50,701 nt of DNA from a virus. This document shows positions 7,220-13,183 of the stretch, piece after piece. The notes below the pieces were generated by a model. The model had not been told where the DNA came from and did no database searches. It was given only the letters and a program-made list of their open reading frames with translations. The DNA is taken from the IMG/VR virus record IMGVR_UViG_3300020020_000045, positions 1 to 50,701 of that record, one strand, 5' to 3'. Numbering within the stretch: position 1 is the stretch's first letter; every line of letters starts with the position of its first letter. A program made the translations under genes and the position numbers.

Positions 7220-7530
7220 AATCGTGCTTTTAAACATTTCATTGTGTCATTTATTAGCTTTATTCTTGGTTTCTTCTCCCATTTAGGGAACCAGAACTCA
7301 CCTCCTATTATAGGATATACAACTTTAGGTTTTTTCAGTCCTAATGTATATAATTTATAGAAACGATGTATTTTCTCTTCGTCTGCTAATGTTAGAACAA
7401 TAGAACAAATTCCAGGATGAATACTCATTTGTTCCTCAGGAAAATAATAGTCTTTGTCTTCTTTTAATGTTTTTTTAATGAGTTTAAGAATCTTTATCTT
7501 ATTCTCAATACTATTTGCTTTCAATGGCAT
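7216..7530 (-). CDS. Hypothetical protein, 104 aa
   Basis: Starts MPLKANSIENKIKILKLIKK. Helical basic N-terminus, then PEEQMSIHPGICSIVLTLAD and a basic C-terminal region (YPIIGGEFWFPKWEKKPRIK) rich in aromatics. ATGA overlap with the next gene supports its 3' end. Unrecognised family. Confidence 0.75.
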   Translation of the reverse strand: MPLKANSIENKIKILKLIKKTLKEDKDYYFPEEQMSIHPGICSIVLTLADEEKIHRFYKLYTLGLKKPKVVYPIIGGEFWFPKWEKKPRIKLINDTMKCLKARL

Positions 7531-7531
7531 A

Positions 7532-7702
7532 TCATTTCTTTTTTAATGTATAAACAATAGATATAAGAATACTAATAACAAAAGCTATTAGTATAACTTT
7601 CCATATTACAAGCAAAACAGCTCCCACTACCCATAAGAATAGAAATGTCATTATTAGTCTTATAAATAGAATTAATAGAATAAGTATATCTAATACTTTC
7701 AT
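7532..7702 (-). CDS. Hydrophobic membrane protein, 56 aa
   Basis: From ATG 7702 the product is almost entirely hydrophobic (two adjacent spans, ILILLILFIRLIMTFLFLWV and VLLVIWKVILIAFVISILIS), ending in a basic tail (YTLKKK). The open frame continues upstream through the terminator hairpin, which argues for the shorter start. It could be a small holin-like or exclusion protein, but nothing proves this. Confidence 0.7.
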   Translation of the reverse strand: MKVLDILILLILFIRLIMTFLFLWVVGAVLLVIWKVILIAFVISILISIVYTLKKK

Positions 7703-7717
7703 ATAAATTTGGTTTAA

Positions 7718-7778
7718 AAAACAAAAAGAGAGGTATGGCTGTAATAAATTAATATACAACCACCATACCTCCTCTTTT
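7718..7778 (-). terminator. Leftward hairpin terminator
   Basis: Arms AGGTATGG (7731-7738) and CCATACCT (7763-7770) pair perfectly and extend through AGAG/CTCT with one bulge. Read leftward, the stem is followed by CTCTTTTTGTTTTTT. It lies between the micro-ORF region and the membrane gene at 7532-7702, so that gene may be attenuated or need another promoter. Confidence 0.7.
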
Positions 7779-7797
7779 CAAAATGAAATAGTATATT

Positions 7798-7937
7798 TCA
7801 GAGGTATGCACAAGCTATAACTCCGTGATGCCCTCTAATCATCTTTAATATAATGGACTCTATCACAACTTCCTCTGATAAAGGAAGTCCAGACGTTTAC
7901 CCCATTTATCAGACGGGCGTTTATCGCTGTATTGCAA
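7798..7937 (-). other. Chain of micro-ORFs or decayed coding region
   Basis: Two very short frames follow the kinase-motif frame: TTG 7937 to TGA 7863 (24 residues, containing SDKRPSDKWGKRLDFLYQ) and GTG 7866 to TGA 7798 (22 residues, containing IRGHHGVIACAYL). They share a GTGA overlap. Neither has an ATG at its start. The peptides look coding in composition. The same stretch also holds an eight-base inverted repeat, CTGATAAA/TTTATCAG at 7878-7913, so it may instead be a structured RNA. Decayed gene, micro-ORFs or RNA cannot be told apart here. Confidence 0.35.
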
Positions 7938-7941
7938 TATT

Positions 7942-8088
7942 TTATACTACTTCTACAAGAGATACGCAACAGGGAGTAAAATCTAATACCCACCATTCTT
8001 CTTTATGTTTGATAATATTGTTATGATGAAGATCTGTATGAACTATACCCTTATCTAATAACCATCCCAATAAAGAGATAGAATACAA
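7942..8088 (-). pseudogene. Protein-kinase-like catalytic-loop fragment
   Basis: This 48-residue frame has no ATG; the first possible start is TTG at 8088. It carries GIVHTDLHHNNIIKHKEE followed by WWVLDFTPC. That is the H-x-D-L-x-x-x-N catalytic loop and the D-F-x metal-binding motif of the protein kinase / aminoglycoside phosphotransferase fold, with about the normal spacing. The N-lobe and the rest of the C-lobe are missing. It overlaps the tiny membrane gene at 8051-8167 in another phase. Most likely a remnant of a larger kinase gene; a functional mini-protein is less likely. Confidence 0.5.
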
Positions 8089-8167
8089 TCATATCATAAT
8101 GTAGCATTACTGGCTTATTTATCGCATATGCAATGAAGCATAAGCCTGAAAATATTGCTGTTCTCAT
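8051..8167 (-). CDS. Membrane micro-protein, 38 aa
   Basis: ATG at 8167, one base after the stop of its upstream neighbour, ending TAA at 8051-8053. The product has two short hydrophobic segments (AIFSGLCFIAYAI and MIVFYLFIGMVI). Position and spacing match the other tiny membrane genes of this block. It overlaps the kinase-motif frame by 38 bases. Confidence 0.5.
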   Translation of the reverse strand: MRTAIFSGLCFIAYAINKPVMLHYDMIVFYLFIGMVIR

Positions 8168-8168
8168 A

Positions 8169-8477
8169 TTATTTGTTATATTCTTCAGTTAGCTCAAATA
8201 CAGGATAATCACAATAACCAGATGGTATCACTTTAATTGCATCTGATATAGAATTGCCCTTAATAACAAGTGCTTCTTGTAAAGCTAATATTATATCTGA
8301 ACCACAGTTATTAACATCAATGGCCACTTGATTAGGCTCTAGACCATCAAGAAACACATTAGCTTTGGTTATTTGCGCTCCATCTTCAGTATCATTAAGG
8401 ATGATACATTTATTCTTTCTTTTATTAGCGGCAAATGTTGTTACACGAATAGTGCATTTCCAATCTTTATATTTCAT
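8169..8477 (-). CDS. Hypothetical protein, 102 aa
   Basis: Start placed at ATG 8477, one base after the upstream stop. The product begins MKYKDWKCTIRVTTFAANKR, continues with strand-like segments (NKCIILNDTEDGAQI, ANVFLDGLEPNQVAIDV), and ends with an acidic tail. A compact alpha/beta domain is likely. No catalytic motif recognised. Confidence 0.75.
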   Translation of the reverse strand: MKYKDWKCTIRVTTFAANKRKNKCIILNDTEDGAQITKANVFLDGLEPNQVAIDVNNCGSDIILALQEALVIKGNSISDAIKVIPSGYCDYPVFELTEEYNK

Positions 8478-8478
8478 A

Positions 8479-8850
8479 TTATATAAGGTTTTTATCAAAT
8501 TCTATTACATTATCTTCTTTAACAAATATTGTTTTATTGAATATTTTATTGTTTTTACAGACCATTTCCAACTCACTACAAGTATGAGATCTTGATGGAT
8601 CAATAGGAAATTGTACACCATCTAGACAGAATATTATTTGATCAACTTTCAAACATGTAGCTCTAACTACTTGAGTTATACTATTACATGCCATCCAAAC
8701 ATCCCCTCCTATAATATCCTTGAAATTATGATAAGAGGCTATAAATGAGTTATTTACAGTCTTTTTATTATCAAAATGTCTGAATGTATCTGTTCCAAAT
8801 ATACCCAAAACAATACATTTCTCTTTAATTACAATATCTGTGGTTTTCAT
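8479..8850 (-). CDS. Hypothetical protein, 123 aa
   Basis: Starts MKTTDIVIKEKCIVLGIFGT; ATGA overlap with the preceding gene fixes the start. Strand-rich, with several cysteines not spaced as a zinc ribbon (CNSITQVVRATCLKVDQIIFC). No family recognised. Confidence 0.75.
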   Translation of the reverse strand: MKTTDIVIKEKCIVLGIFGTDTFRHFDNKKTVNNSFIASYHNFKDIIGGDVWMACNSITQVVRATCLKVDQIIFCLDGVQFPIDPSRSHTCSELEMVCKNNKIFNKTIFVKEDNVIEFDKNLI

Positions 8851-9026
8851 ACATTAATAGGTTTAATCCAATTATTGGATAGAGGAAATGACTCATTTTT
8901 ATCATAAGAGGTAGTAATCCATGTATTACCTTTCTTATTAGTATATGTATTTAAAATAATAACCTCAATAGGTTTAATAGGTCTAAAATCAGCTATTGTT
9001 TGTATTACTTTATCACCTGTTTTCAT
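8847..9026 (-). CDS. Small hypothetical protein, 59 aa
   Basis: ATG at 9026 gives MKTGDKVIQTIADFRPIKPI, a small basic beta-rich domain resembling SH3-like barrels. Alternative upstream starts would lie in or next to the terminator hairpin, so the shorter start is preferred. It overlaps the next gene by ATGA. Unknown function. Confidence 0.7.
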   Translation of the reverse strand: MKTGDKVIQTIADFRPIKPIEVIILNTYTNKKGNTWITTSYDKNESFPLSNNWIKPINV

Positions 9027-9044
9027 ATTTAATGCTATTAAAGA

Positions 9045-9112
9045 GTGTAAAAAGAGAAAAGAGCCAATCATCACATATCTGAGGTTAGCAAGCTAATTCC
9101 TAGCTCTTTTCT
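9045..9112 (-). terminator. Leftward hairpin terminator or attenuator
   Basis: Ten-base perfect arms AGAAAAGAGC (9055-9064) and GCTCTTTTCT (9103-9112) enclose a smaller hairpin (TTAGC/GCTAA near 9085-9096). Read leftward the stem is followed by CTCTTTTTAC. It sits just upstream of the 59-residue gene, so it could end the upstream transcript or attenuate entry into the operon. Confidence 0.65.
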
Positions 9113-9127
9113 TTGTTAATGTCATAA

Positions 9128-9182
9128 ATGGAGGCATGTACACACCTCCATAAATTAGTTCCCTAAGCATAATAAGGGGAAC
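9128..9182. other. Two tandem hairpins
   Basis: ATGGAGG/CCTCCAT (9128-9151) and GTTCCC/GGGAAC (9158-9182) form two adjacent stems just downstream of the tiny membrane gene at 9198-9302. Neither has a strong T-run. They may protect an RNA end or bind a protein. Confidence 0.4.
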
Positions 9183-9197
9183 ATACGTTCTTAATGC

Positions 9198-9302
9198 TTA
9201 TGCTGCATGTGTGTTCAAATGCAATTCCATATATAAGCCAATAATGGCAGGAATAGCAAATACAAGGGTAATAATAGCCCATACAATTATGTTCTTTTTC
9301 AT
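9198..9302 (-). CDS. Membrane micro-protein, 34 aa
   Basis: ATG at 9302, TAA at 9198-9200. Starts MKKNIIVWAIITLVFAIPAI with one membrane span and a polar end (MELHLNTHAA). It has an A-rich leader (AACAAACAAATAT before ATG), which matches Bacteroidetes translation starts. Isolated by non-coding DNA on both sides. Confidence 0.6.
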   Translation of the reverse strand: MKKNIIVWAIITLVFAIPAIIGLYMELHLNTHAA

Positions 9303-9859
9303 ATATTTGTTTGTTTTAGTGTTTTTTGTTGATAAATTAATGGTTTAAAATAACTCCCACAAGGTTGCACCTTGAATAATATTCCATTTACGTGTTGATG
9401 GATGAGCCAAGTTTTATCTTACTTCTCAGTCAAATACTCCGCTACATGTTATATAATAAATACAAGTTTGATTCCAAGCAAAGTCTTGTATCATATCTAA
9501 TAGTCTATCTTGGGAGACTATCCTGCAATTGGATGAGAGTTATGTGTTTAATGCTATAGTTTATTGAATGTCTTATTATATGAGGCTTTATATTACAAGG
9601 TATTTAAAGAGAAATAAGCCTAATACAGCCTATTTCCCTTGTTTATTCCAACATTTTACTCAAAGTCATATGTCAAAGCATCATCGTTTGACATAATAAC
9701 ACCATATATTATACACATATTATTGAGGTTTAGTTGTTTTTAGTCATTAGTTCCCATATATCAGTTTATTAATATATGAGAATATTTTATTCTATATATA
9801 AAGGAGTGAGTATGCCCACCCAGCAATGAGCCCACCCACACCTATATCTGTATAATAAA
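9303..9859. other. Long non-coding stretch in the leftward block
   Basis: No frame on either strand here looks coding. Local structure includes CAAGGT-tgc-ACCTTG near 9359-9373 and a perfect inverted repeat ATGTCAAA/TTTGACAT at 9670-9694. The stretch lies between the first leftward gene, with its strong terminator, and the rest of the early block. It could hold an origin, a small RNA or an uncharacterised regulatory site. Nothing seen decides this. Confidence 0.5.
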
Positions 9860-9882
9860 GAGGAGCCCATTAAGAGCTCCTC
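9860..9882 (-). terminator. Terminator of the first leftward gene
   Basis: Arms GAGGAGC (9860-9866) and GCTCCTC (9876-9882), followed leftward by TTTATT, nine bases from the stop of the 131-residue gene. A classic intrinsic terminator, making that gene largely monocistronic. Confidence 0.8.
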
Positions 9883-9891
9883 ATTATCTTA

Positions 9892-10287
9892 TTACCAAGG
9901 AATTTCTTCAAGTGCTGTCACTTTCTCAGTAACTTTCACTTTCTTCAGGCTAGCAATACTAACACCTTCAGTAACCTCACCACCTGGCATAGTGATGAAA
10001 GGTGTTCCCTCTTCCCCCTCAAGCACTTTTTGTCCAACAGCATAAGCTAAAAGCTCTTCCTTAGAAGCTCCATCAGCCTTAGCCTTGCGCAAATGATTAC
10101 TCAGGTTAGTAGAACATGTAACAACAGCACTCTCACCAGCCTCATTCTCAGCAATGATAACAACACGCTTTGTGCTGTTAAAGTTAGGCTTAGAAAGCTT
10201 CACTGTGCCTTTAGCACCAATTTGCTCTGCAAGTGTGCCCAAATCAGTCAGATTAGCTGCACCCTCATACTTCTTAAATTCAATCAT
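9892..10287 (-). CDS. Conserved hypothetical protein, first leftward gene
   Basis: Product of 131 residues, starting MIEFKKYEGAANLTDLGTLA. It is Lys-, Ala- and Val-rich, with strand-like segments (TKRVVIIAENEAGESAVVTC) and a Gly/Glu loop before a beta C-terminus (VSIASLKKVKVTEKVTALEE). Its codons are less AT-biased than those of its neighbours. With its own promoter and a strong terminator, it is probably made in large amounts early. The A-rich leader is typical of Bacteroidetes. It may bind nucleic acid, but I see no defining motif. Confidence 0.85.
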   Translation of the reverse strand: MIEFKKYEGAANLTDLGTLAEQIGAKGTVKLSKPNFNSTKRVVIIAENEAGESAVVTCSTNLSNHLRKAKADGASKEELLAYAVGQKVLEGEEGTPFITMPGGEVTEGVSIASLKKVKVTEKVTALEEIPW

Positions 10288-10314
10288 AATTTTCGTTTTT
10301 AGTTTTAATTAATG

Positions 10315-10376
10315 GCGGGAGTGTCCCCAACTCCCCAATTCTAGGTGGGGTGGACAGTTGGGAGTACTCACCTCTC
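10315..10376 (-). promoter_or_regulatory. GC-rich structured leader
   Basis: The leader of the 131-residue gene has several mutually exclusive pairings in a GC-rich block unlike its surroundings: CCCAACT with AGTTGGG, and CCCC with GGGG inside TGTCC/GGACA. It lies between the promoter and the start codon, so it could stabilise the mRNA or regulate it in cis. Confidence 0.5.
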
Positions 10377-10416
10377 CTTTTCATATAAAAAATTCCAAAA
10401 ATAAAAAAATTTATAA

Positions 10417-10446
10417 CAAAAATACCCTTTTACTTGTTTTTACAAT
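10417..10446 (-). promoter_or_regulatory. Leftward promoter at the switch region
   Basis: Read leftward: ATTG (10446-10443), 18 bases, TATTTTTG (10424-10417). The -7 box matches TAnnTTTG exactly; the spacer is slightly short. Expected start near 10410, giving a leader of about 120 bases to the gene at 10287. Confidence 0.5.
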
Positions 10447-10477
10447 ATTCATTCGTACATTTACCTTATGAATACAT

Positions 10478-10600
10478 TTTTACGCCCGTCACTAAGTCTC
10501 TATAGCCAGCATTTATATGCAGGACAGGGGAATAGTGTATAGGCGTTAATAGAAATAACAATATACAGCCCCTGTTCTTAATTGAGCAGGGGCTTTTTAT
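10478..10600 (+). ncRNA. Possible structured RNA ending in a terminator
   Basis: Nested pairings are visible: ACGCC (10482-10486) with GGCGT (10542-10546), CACTA (10490-10494) with TAGTG (10533-10537), and an inner stem CC-A-GCAT / ATGC-A-GG (10506-10523, loop TTAT). About 20 bases later a strong terminator follows: AGCCCCTG (10567-10574), CAGGGGCT (10587-10594), then TTTTT. ACAGGGG (10524-10530) is also complementary to CCCCTGT (10570-10576), so it could pair with the 5' arm of the terminator as an antiterminator. This is the layout of a riboregulator or a terminated small RNA upstream of the tRNAs. I recognise no known class. Confidence 0.45.
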
Positions 10601-10606
10601 TTATAT

Positions 10607-10680
10607 AAGGTATTGGAGGAGTTTGCAGTCCTCGCCTCCCTTGGAAGGAGGAGAACGCTGGTTGAAATCCAGAAATTTTG
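10607..10680 (+). tRNA. Degenerate tRNA-Pro(TGG)
   Basis: The anticodon arm is perfect: CCTCC, loop CTTGGAA with TGG at 10642-10644, GGAGG. The D-stem GAGG/CCTC pairs fully and the T-arm pairs four of five (GCTGG, TTGAAAT, CCAGA). The acceptor stem hardly pairs and the D-loop lacks the usual GG. It is either a decayed tRNA or one needing unusual processing. Confidence 0.5.
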
Positions 10681-10706
10681 GATCGTTACCAAGTGGTTCC
10701 ACATAT

Positions 10707-10781
10707 ACACGCTTAACTCAGGCTGGTCAGAGTACTTGCATTACAAGGAAGGAGTCGGGAGTTCAAATCTCTCAGAGTGTA
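10707..10781 (+). tRNA. tRNA-Val(TAC)
   Basis: Acceptor ACACGCT/AGAGTGT with one G-A mismatch; TA at positions 8-9; D-stem ACTC/GAGT perfect. Anticodon stem CTTGC/GGAAG has one G-G mismatch, with loop ATTACAA and anticodon TAC at 10742-10744. T-arm GGGAG, TTCAAAT, CTCTC. No encoded CCA beyond A-CA. Confidence 0.8.
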
Positions 10782-10821
10782 CAGGTAGTTTTGGAGGTTC
10801 TTGGGTAAAAACCTTTTCCAT

Positions 10822-10895
10822 GTAGTATACGCATAAATGGTGGTGCTCCTTCCTTCCAAGTAGGAATAGAGTCAGTTCGATCCTGACATACTACA
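10822..10895 (+). tRNA. tRNA-Gly(TCC)
   Basis: Acceptor GTAGTAT/ATACTAC is perfect. T-arm GTCAG, TTCGATC, CTGAC is perfect. D-stem GCAT/GTGC has one T-G wobble and the D-loop contains GG. Anticodon stem CCTTC/GTAGG has one T-T mismatch, at the same pair that is mismatched in the Val tRNA. Loop CTTCCAA has anticodon TCC at 10855-10857. Confidence 0.75.
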
Positions 10896-10931
10896 CTTTT
10901 CCCACCTTATTAAATTAATCTTGTAAATTAC

Positions 10932-10962
10932 TTGTTTTATAACTTATAAAGAATTAACTTTG
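10932..10962 (+). promoter_or_regulatory. Rightward promoter for the first HNH gene
   Basis: TTG (10932-10934), exactly 20 bases, TAACTTTG (10955-10962). Expected start near 10968, about 18 bases before the ATG at 10986. Confidence 0.7.
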
Positions 10963-10985
10963 TAGGGTGGTAATAATTTTGTTAA

Positions 10986-11582
10986 ATGATACCTATAAAA
11001 TATAAGAAAGAAAAACCTTGTTTTATCTGTAATATAATAAAACCTCGTTCTGAATTTAATTGTTATCAATATAAATGTAAAGAATGTGAAGGAAAAGACC
11101 TATTTAAATGTATAAGATGCAAGGAGATAAAGGAAAGAAAATACTTTTCAAAAGATAGGAGTAATAAATCAGAGGTACATGGATCTTGTAAAAAATGCAA
11201 GAATAAAATAGCGAGGAAGAGAAAAAGAAAGTATAAGAATACTGTAATTAAACTAGTTAGAATGAGGTTTAGAGACATGTTGAGAAGATGCGGAAAGGAA
11301 GCTAATAATAAAAACATGGTAGAATTAGGTTATACAAAAGAAGATTTTATCAATAAATTTCCTAAAATTGAGAAAGGATTTGAAGTAGACCATTGTATCC
11401 CTTTAAGTTGGTTTGAAGAAGGAACACCTATTTATATAAGTTGTTCTTTATCAAACCTTCAACTTTTAGATGCAAAAACAAATAATTTGAAGAAAAATTT
11501 TTATTGTCATATACCTTCTGATAGTCAATATGTTACAGAAGCTTTGAAATATATTAGAAAAGAATATTTGGAAAACTTCTAA
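10986..11582 (+). CDS. HNH homing endonuclease with zinc-ribbon N-terminus
   Basis: Product of 198 residues. The N-terminus has paired CxxC motifs (CFICN, CKECEG, CIRCKEIKE, CKKCKN), likely two zinc ribbons or treble clefs. A basic linker follows (RKRKRKYKNT). The C-terminal half carries FEVDHCIPLSWFEEGTPI, SNLQLLDAKTNNLKK, the H and N parts of an HNH / HNH_3-like nuclease. It closely resembles in layout the gene at 29630-30217, so they are probably paralogous mobile elements. It has its own promoter and lies next to the tRNA cluster. Free-standing homing endonucleases of this type spread between phages. Confidence 0.85.
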   Translation: MIPIKYKKEKPCFICNIIKPRSEFNCYQYKCKECEGKDLFKCIRCKEIKERKYFSKDRSNKSEVHGSCKKCKNKIARKRKRKYKNTVIKLVRMRFRDMLRRCGKEANNKNMVELGYTKEDFINKFPKIEKGFEVDHCIPLSWFEEGTPIYISCSLSNLQLLDAKTNNLKKNFYCHIPSDSQYVTEALKYIRKEYLENF

Positions 11583-11739
11583 AACTGACGTAACTTTGGG
11601 GCAGGGTGGATGGGTTTTGGGTAGGTAAGAGAGGATAGATGCTCCCGAGAACAGAAGAAAGAACAGGGACAGAAAACACCTCCTCTAATTAAAATAGTTA
11701 TTTAGGGGATGGTGTGTCAAATAAGGAATAGTTTGAATA
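11583..11739. other. Non-coding gap between two HNH genes
   Basis: No convincing frame or tRNA here. The stretch is unusually purine-rich on the + strand (GGGGCAGGGTGG and GGGAGGATAGA-like runs), unlike the surrounding AT-rich DNA. It may be a remnant of the HNH insertion or a leader. Confidence 0.4.
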
Positions 11740-11784
11740 TTCTGCAAAATAATTTGGAATTTTGCAGAAAGTTTCTTATATTTG
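11740..11784 (+). promoter_or_regulatory. Promoter with 11-base inverted repeat around the -33 box
   Basis: TTTG (11753-11756), exactly 20 bases, TATATTTG (11777-11784). A perfect 11-base inverted repeat, TTCTGCAAAAT (11740-11750) and ATTTTGCAGAA (11759-11769), places the -33 box in its eight-base centre. A dimeric repressor bound there would block RNA polymerase. The expected RNA start is at or next to the ATG at 11788, so the mRNA may be leaderless. Confidence 0.75.
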
Positions 11785-11787
11785 TAT

Positions 11788-12228
11788 ATGAGTAAATTGT
11801 GTCCCAAGTGTAATACAGATAAAGAATTATCAGAATTCAGACCTAATTCTAAAAGAAAAGATGGATTACAGGCTTATTGTATATCTTGTGATAAGGAATT
11901 TCAATCAGAATGGTATTTGAAAAACAAGGAAAAATGCATCAAAAAGGCCAAGGAACGAAATAAGAAATTTGAAGAAATAGGAAAGGGTTATATTATCAAT
12001 TATTTAAAATCTCATCCTTGTGTAGATTGTGGAGAAGGTGATATAGTAGTTTTGGAATTTGATCATCAAAAAGATAAGAAATATGCAATTTCTGAAATAA
12101 TTAGAAAAGGATATAAATTAGAGATCATTCAAAAAGAAATAGAAAAATGTGAAGTTAGATGCGCTAATTGTCACAAAAGAAGAACAGCAAAGCAGTTTAA
12201 TTGGTATAAAATAAGACCACTTACCTAA
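11788..12228 (+). CDS. HNH endonuclease
   Basis: From ATG 11788 (the frame's earlier TTG overlaps the promoter), the product is 146 residues. N-terminus: LCPKCNTDKELSEFRPN with YCISCDKEFQ, a zinc-ribbon common in phage HNH proteins. Then a Lys-rich helix. The C-terminal nuclease has PCVDCGEGDIVVLEFDHQKD and EVRCANCHKRRTAKQF, i.e. CxxC plus the D-H and N-C-H parts of the HNH motif. The last 14 bases overlap the 5' end of tRNA-Cys, so the gene apparently inserted at the tRNA or has grown into it. Probably a mobile homing endonuclease. Confidence 0.85.
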   Translation: MSKLCPKCNTDKELSEFRPNSKRKDGLQAYCISCDKEFQSEWYLKNKEKCIKKAKERNKKFEEIGKGYIINYLKSHPCVDCGEGDIVVLEFDHQKDKKYAISEIIRKGYKLEIIQKEIEKCEVRCANCHKRRTAKQFNWYKIRPLT

Positions 12229-12290
12229 TATTGGAAGCAGGGTTAGTCTGCAAAACTAACTTAATAAGAGTTCGATTCTCTTAGTGGTCT
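12215..12290 (+). tRNA. tRNA-Cys(GCA)
   Basis: Acceptor GACCACT/AGTGGTC perfect, discriminator T as usual for Cys. TA at 8-9. D-stem three pairs, D-loop with GG. Anticodon stem TTAGT/ACTAA perfect, loop CTGCAAA with GCA at 12250-12252. T-arm AAGAG, TTCGATT, CTCTT perfect. The 5' acceptor lies inside the end of the HNH reading frame. Confidence 0.9.
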
Positions 12291-12321
12291 CAAGAAATCG
12301 AGCATAATATAGCAATTATTT

Positions 12322-12362
12322 ATAACAATTCTTGTTATTTATAAAAAACACTCGTATATTTG
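12322..12362 (+). promoter_or_regulatory. Rightward promoter of the packaging genes, with dyad
   Basis: TTG (12332-12334), exactly 20 bases, TATATTTG (12355-12362). A perfect seven-base dyad ATAACAA-TTC-TTGTTAT covers 12322-12338, including the -33 box. Expected start is about ten bases before the ATG at 12376. Confidence 0.75.
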
Positions 12363-12375
12363 TATTTAATTACGT

Positions 12376-12729
12376 ATGGACACAAGAAAAACCATAATAC
12401 AGAAAATAGGTCTTACAGAGGAGGATGCTCTTGCTATGGCCAGAAGATATTATTCTGTTCTATCAGCTATGAGTAATTCCTCATTAACAGAACGGGAAAT
12501 ACAACTTATAGCCTTTACAGCTGTGAGAGGGAACATTTCATATTCTACGAATAGAGAGGAATTCTGTACTCTATACAAGAGTTCTTCTCCCACAATAAAC
12601 AACATTATATCTAAGCTTAAGAAACTAGGCCTATTGGTAAAAGATGGTGGAAAGATAAAAGTGAACCCTTTGTATTTATTAGATTTTAATAATAACTTGG
12701 TTCTTCAACTCTCTCTGTTTCATGGATAA
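12376..12729 (+). CDS. Winged-helix-like DNA-binding protein
   Basis: Product of 117 residues. A helix-rich N-terminus (IGLTEEDALAMARRYYSVLS) is followed by SLTEREIQLIAFTA. Then comes YKSSSPTINNIISKLKKLGL, a helix-turn-helix recognition segment with the spacing of MarR- or phage replication-type winged helices, and a wing-like end (LLVKDGGKIKVNPLYLL). It is the first gene of the rightward structural block, so it may regulate that block or its own dyad promoter. Eight-base overlap with the next gene. DNA binding is inferred from the HTH pattern. Confidence 0.65.
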   Translation: MDTRKTIIQKIGLTEEDALAMARRYYSVLSAMSNSSLTEREIQLIAFTAVRGNISYSTNREEFCTLYKSSSPTINNIISKLKKLGLLVKDGGKIKVNPLYLLDFNNNLVLQLSLFHG

Positions 12730-13183
12730 ACCAATATCAATGTCCGTAAAGGACTATTTAATGAGGAAAATGTCTGTAAGGACAAATAAGTCATTAAAAA
12801 CCATAGAAGCCGTTATAGAGTATCAGTTACAGGGAGCAAACGATGCCTTAAAGACAGCCAATTCAATAGAGCTATCAGGGTTTGGGAAATTCCTATATAA
12901 TAAAAAGAAGGCCCAAAAGAAACTAGATAAACAATATATGAAGGTAGCTTATTGGGAAAGTCAGCTTCTAATGCCTGATATAACAGAAGCTAAAAGGAAT
13001 AGTTATTCTGTTAAGCTGGAGAATACGTATAAAGTAATAGAAAGTATAAAACCAAAATTACATGGAGATTGCACAATTTCTGGAGGGTTGGAGGAACAAA
13101 CTACTACCACCGAAGGACTTGAAAGAGATGATAGAGAAAGTCTCGAAGGAGAGAATGGAGATTTGCAGGGTATGCAAGTTTAA
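12722..13183 (+). CDS. IHF/HU-like DNA-bending protein
   Basis: Product of 153 residues. Residues 1-65 fit the HU/IHF fold: ISMSVKDYLMRKMSVRTNKS, then a second helix (KTIEAVIEYQL), then IELSGFGKFLYNKKKAQKK, where S-G-F-G-K-F is the conserved family turn. crAss-like phages are known to encode IHF-like subunits. Such proteins bend DNA, for example in packaging or transcription. The C-terminal 40 residues are low-complexity (Glu, Thr, Gly) and overlap the next gene by 122 bases, so the natural protein may be shorter, or both frames may be used. Confidence 0.75.
   Translation: MDKPISMSVKDYLMRKMSVRTNKSLKTIEAVIEYQLQGANDALKTANSIELSGFGKFLYNKKKAQKKLDKQYMKVAYWESQLLMPDITEAKRNSYSVKLENTYKVIESIKPKLHGDCTISGGLEEQTTTTEGLERDDRESLEGENGDLQGMQV

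Noticed and set aside
10613-10825. Overlapping rightward ORFs of 60-70 residues
   Set aside because: They run across the tRNA-Pro and tRNA-Val genes and have no coding character.
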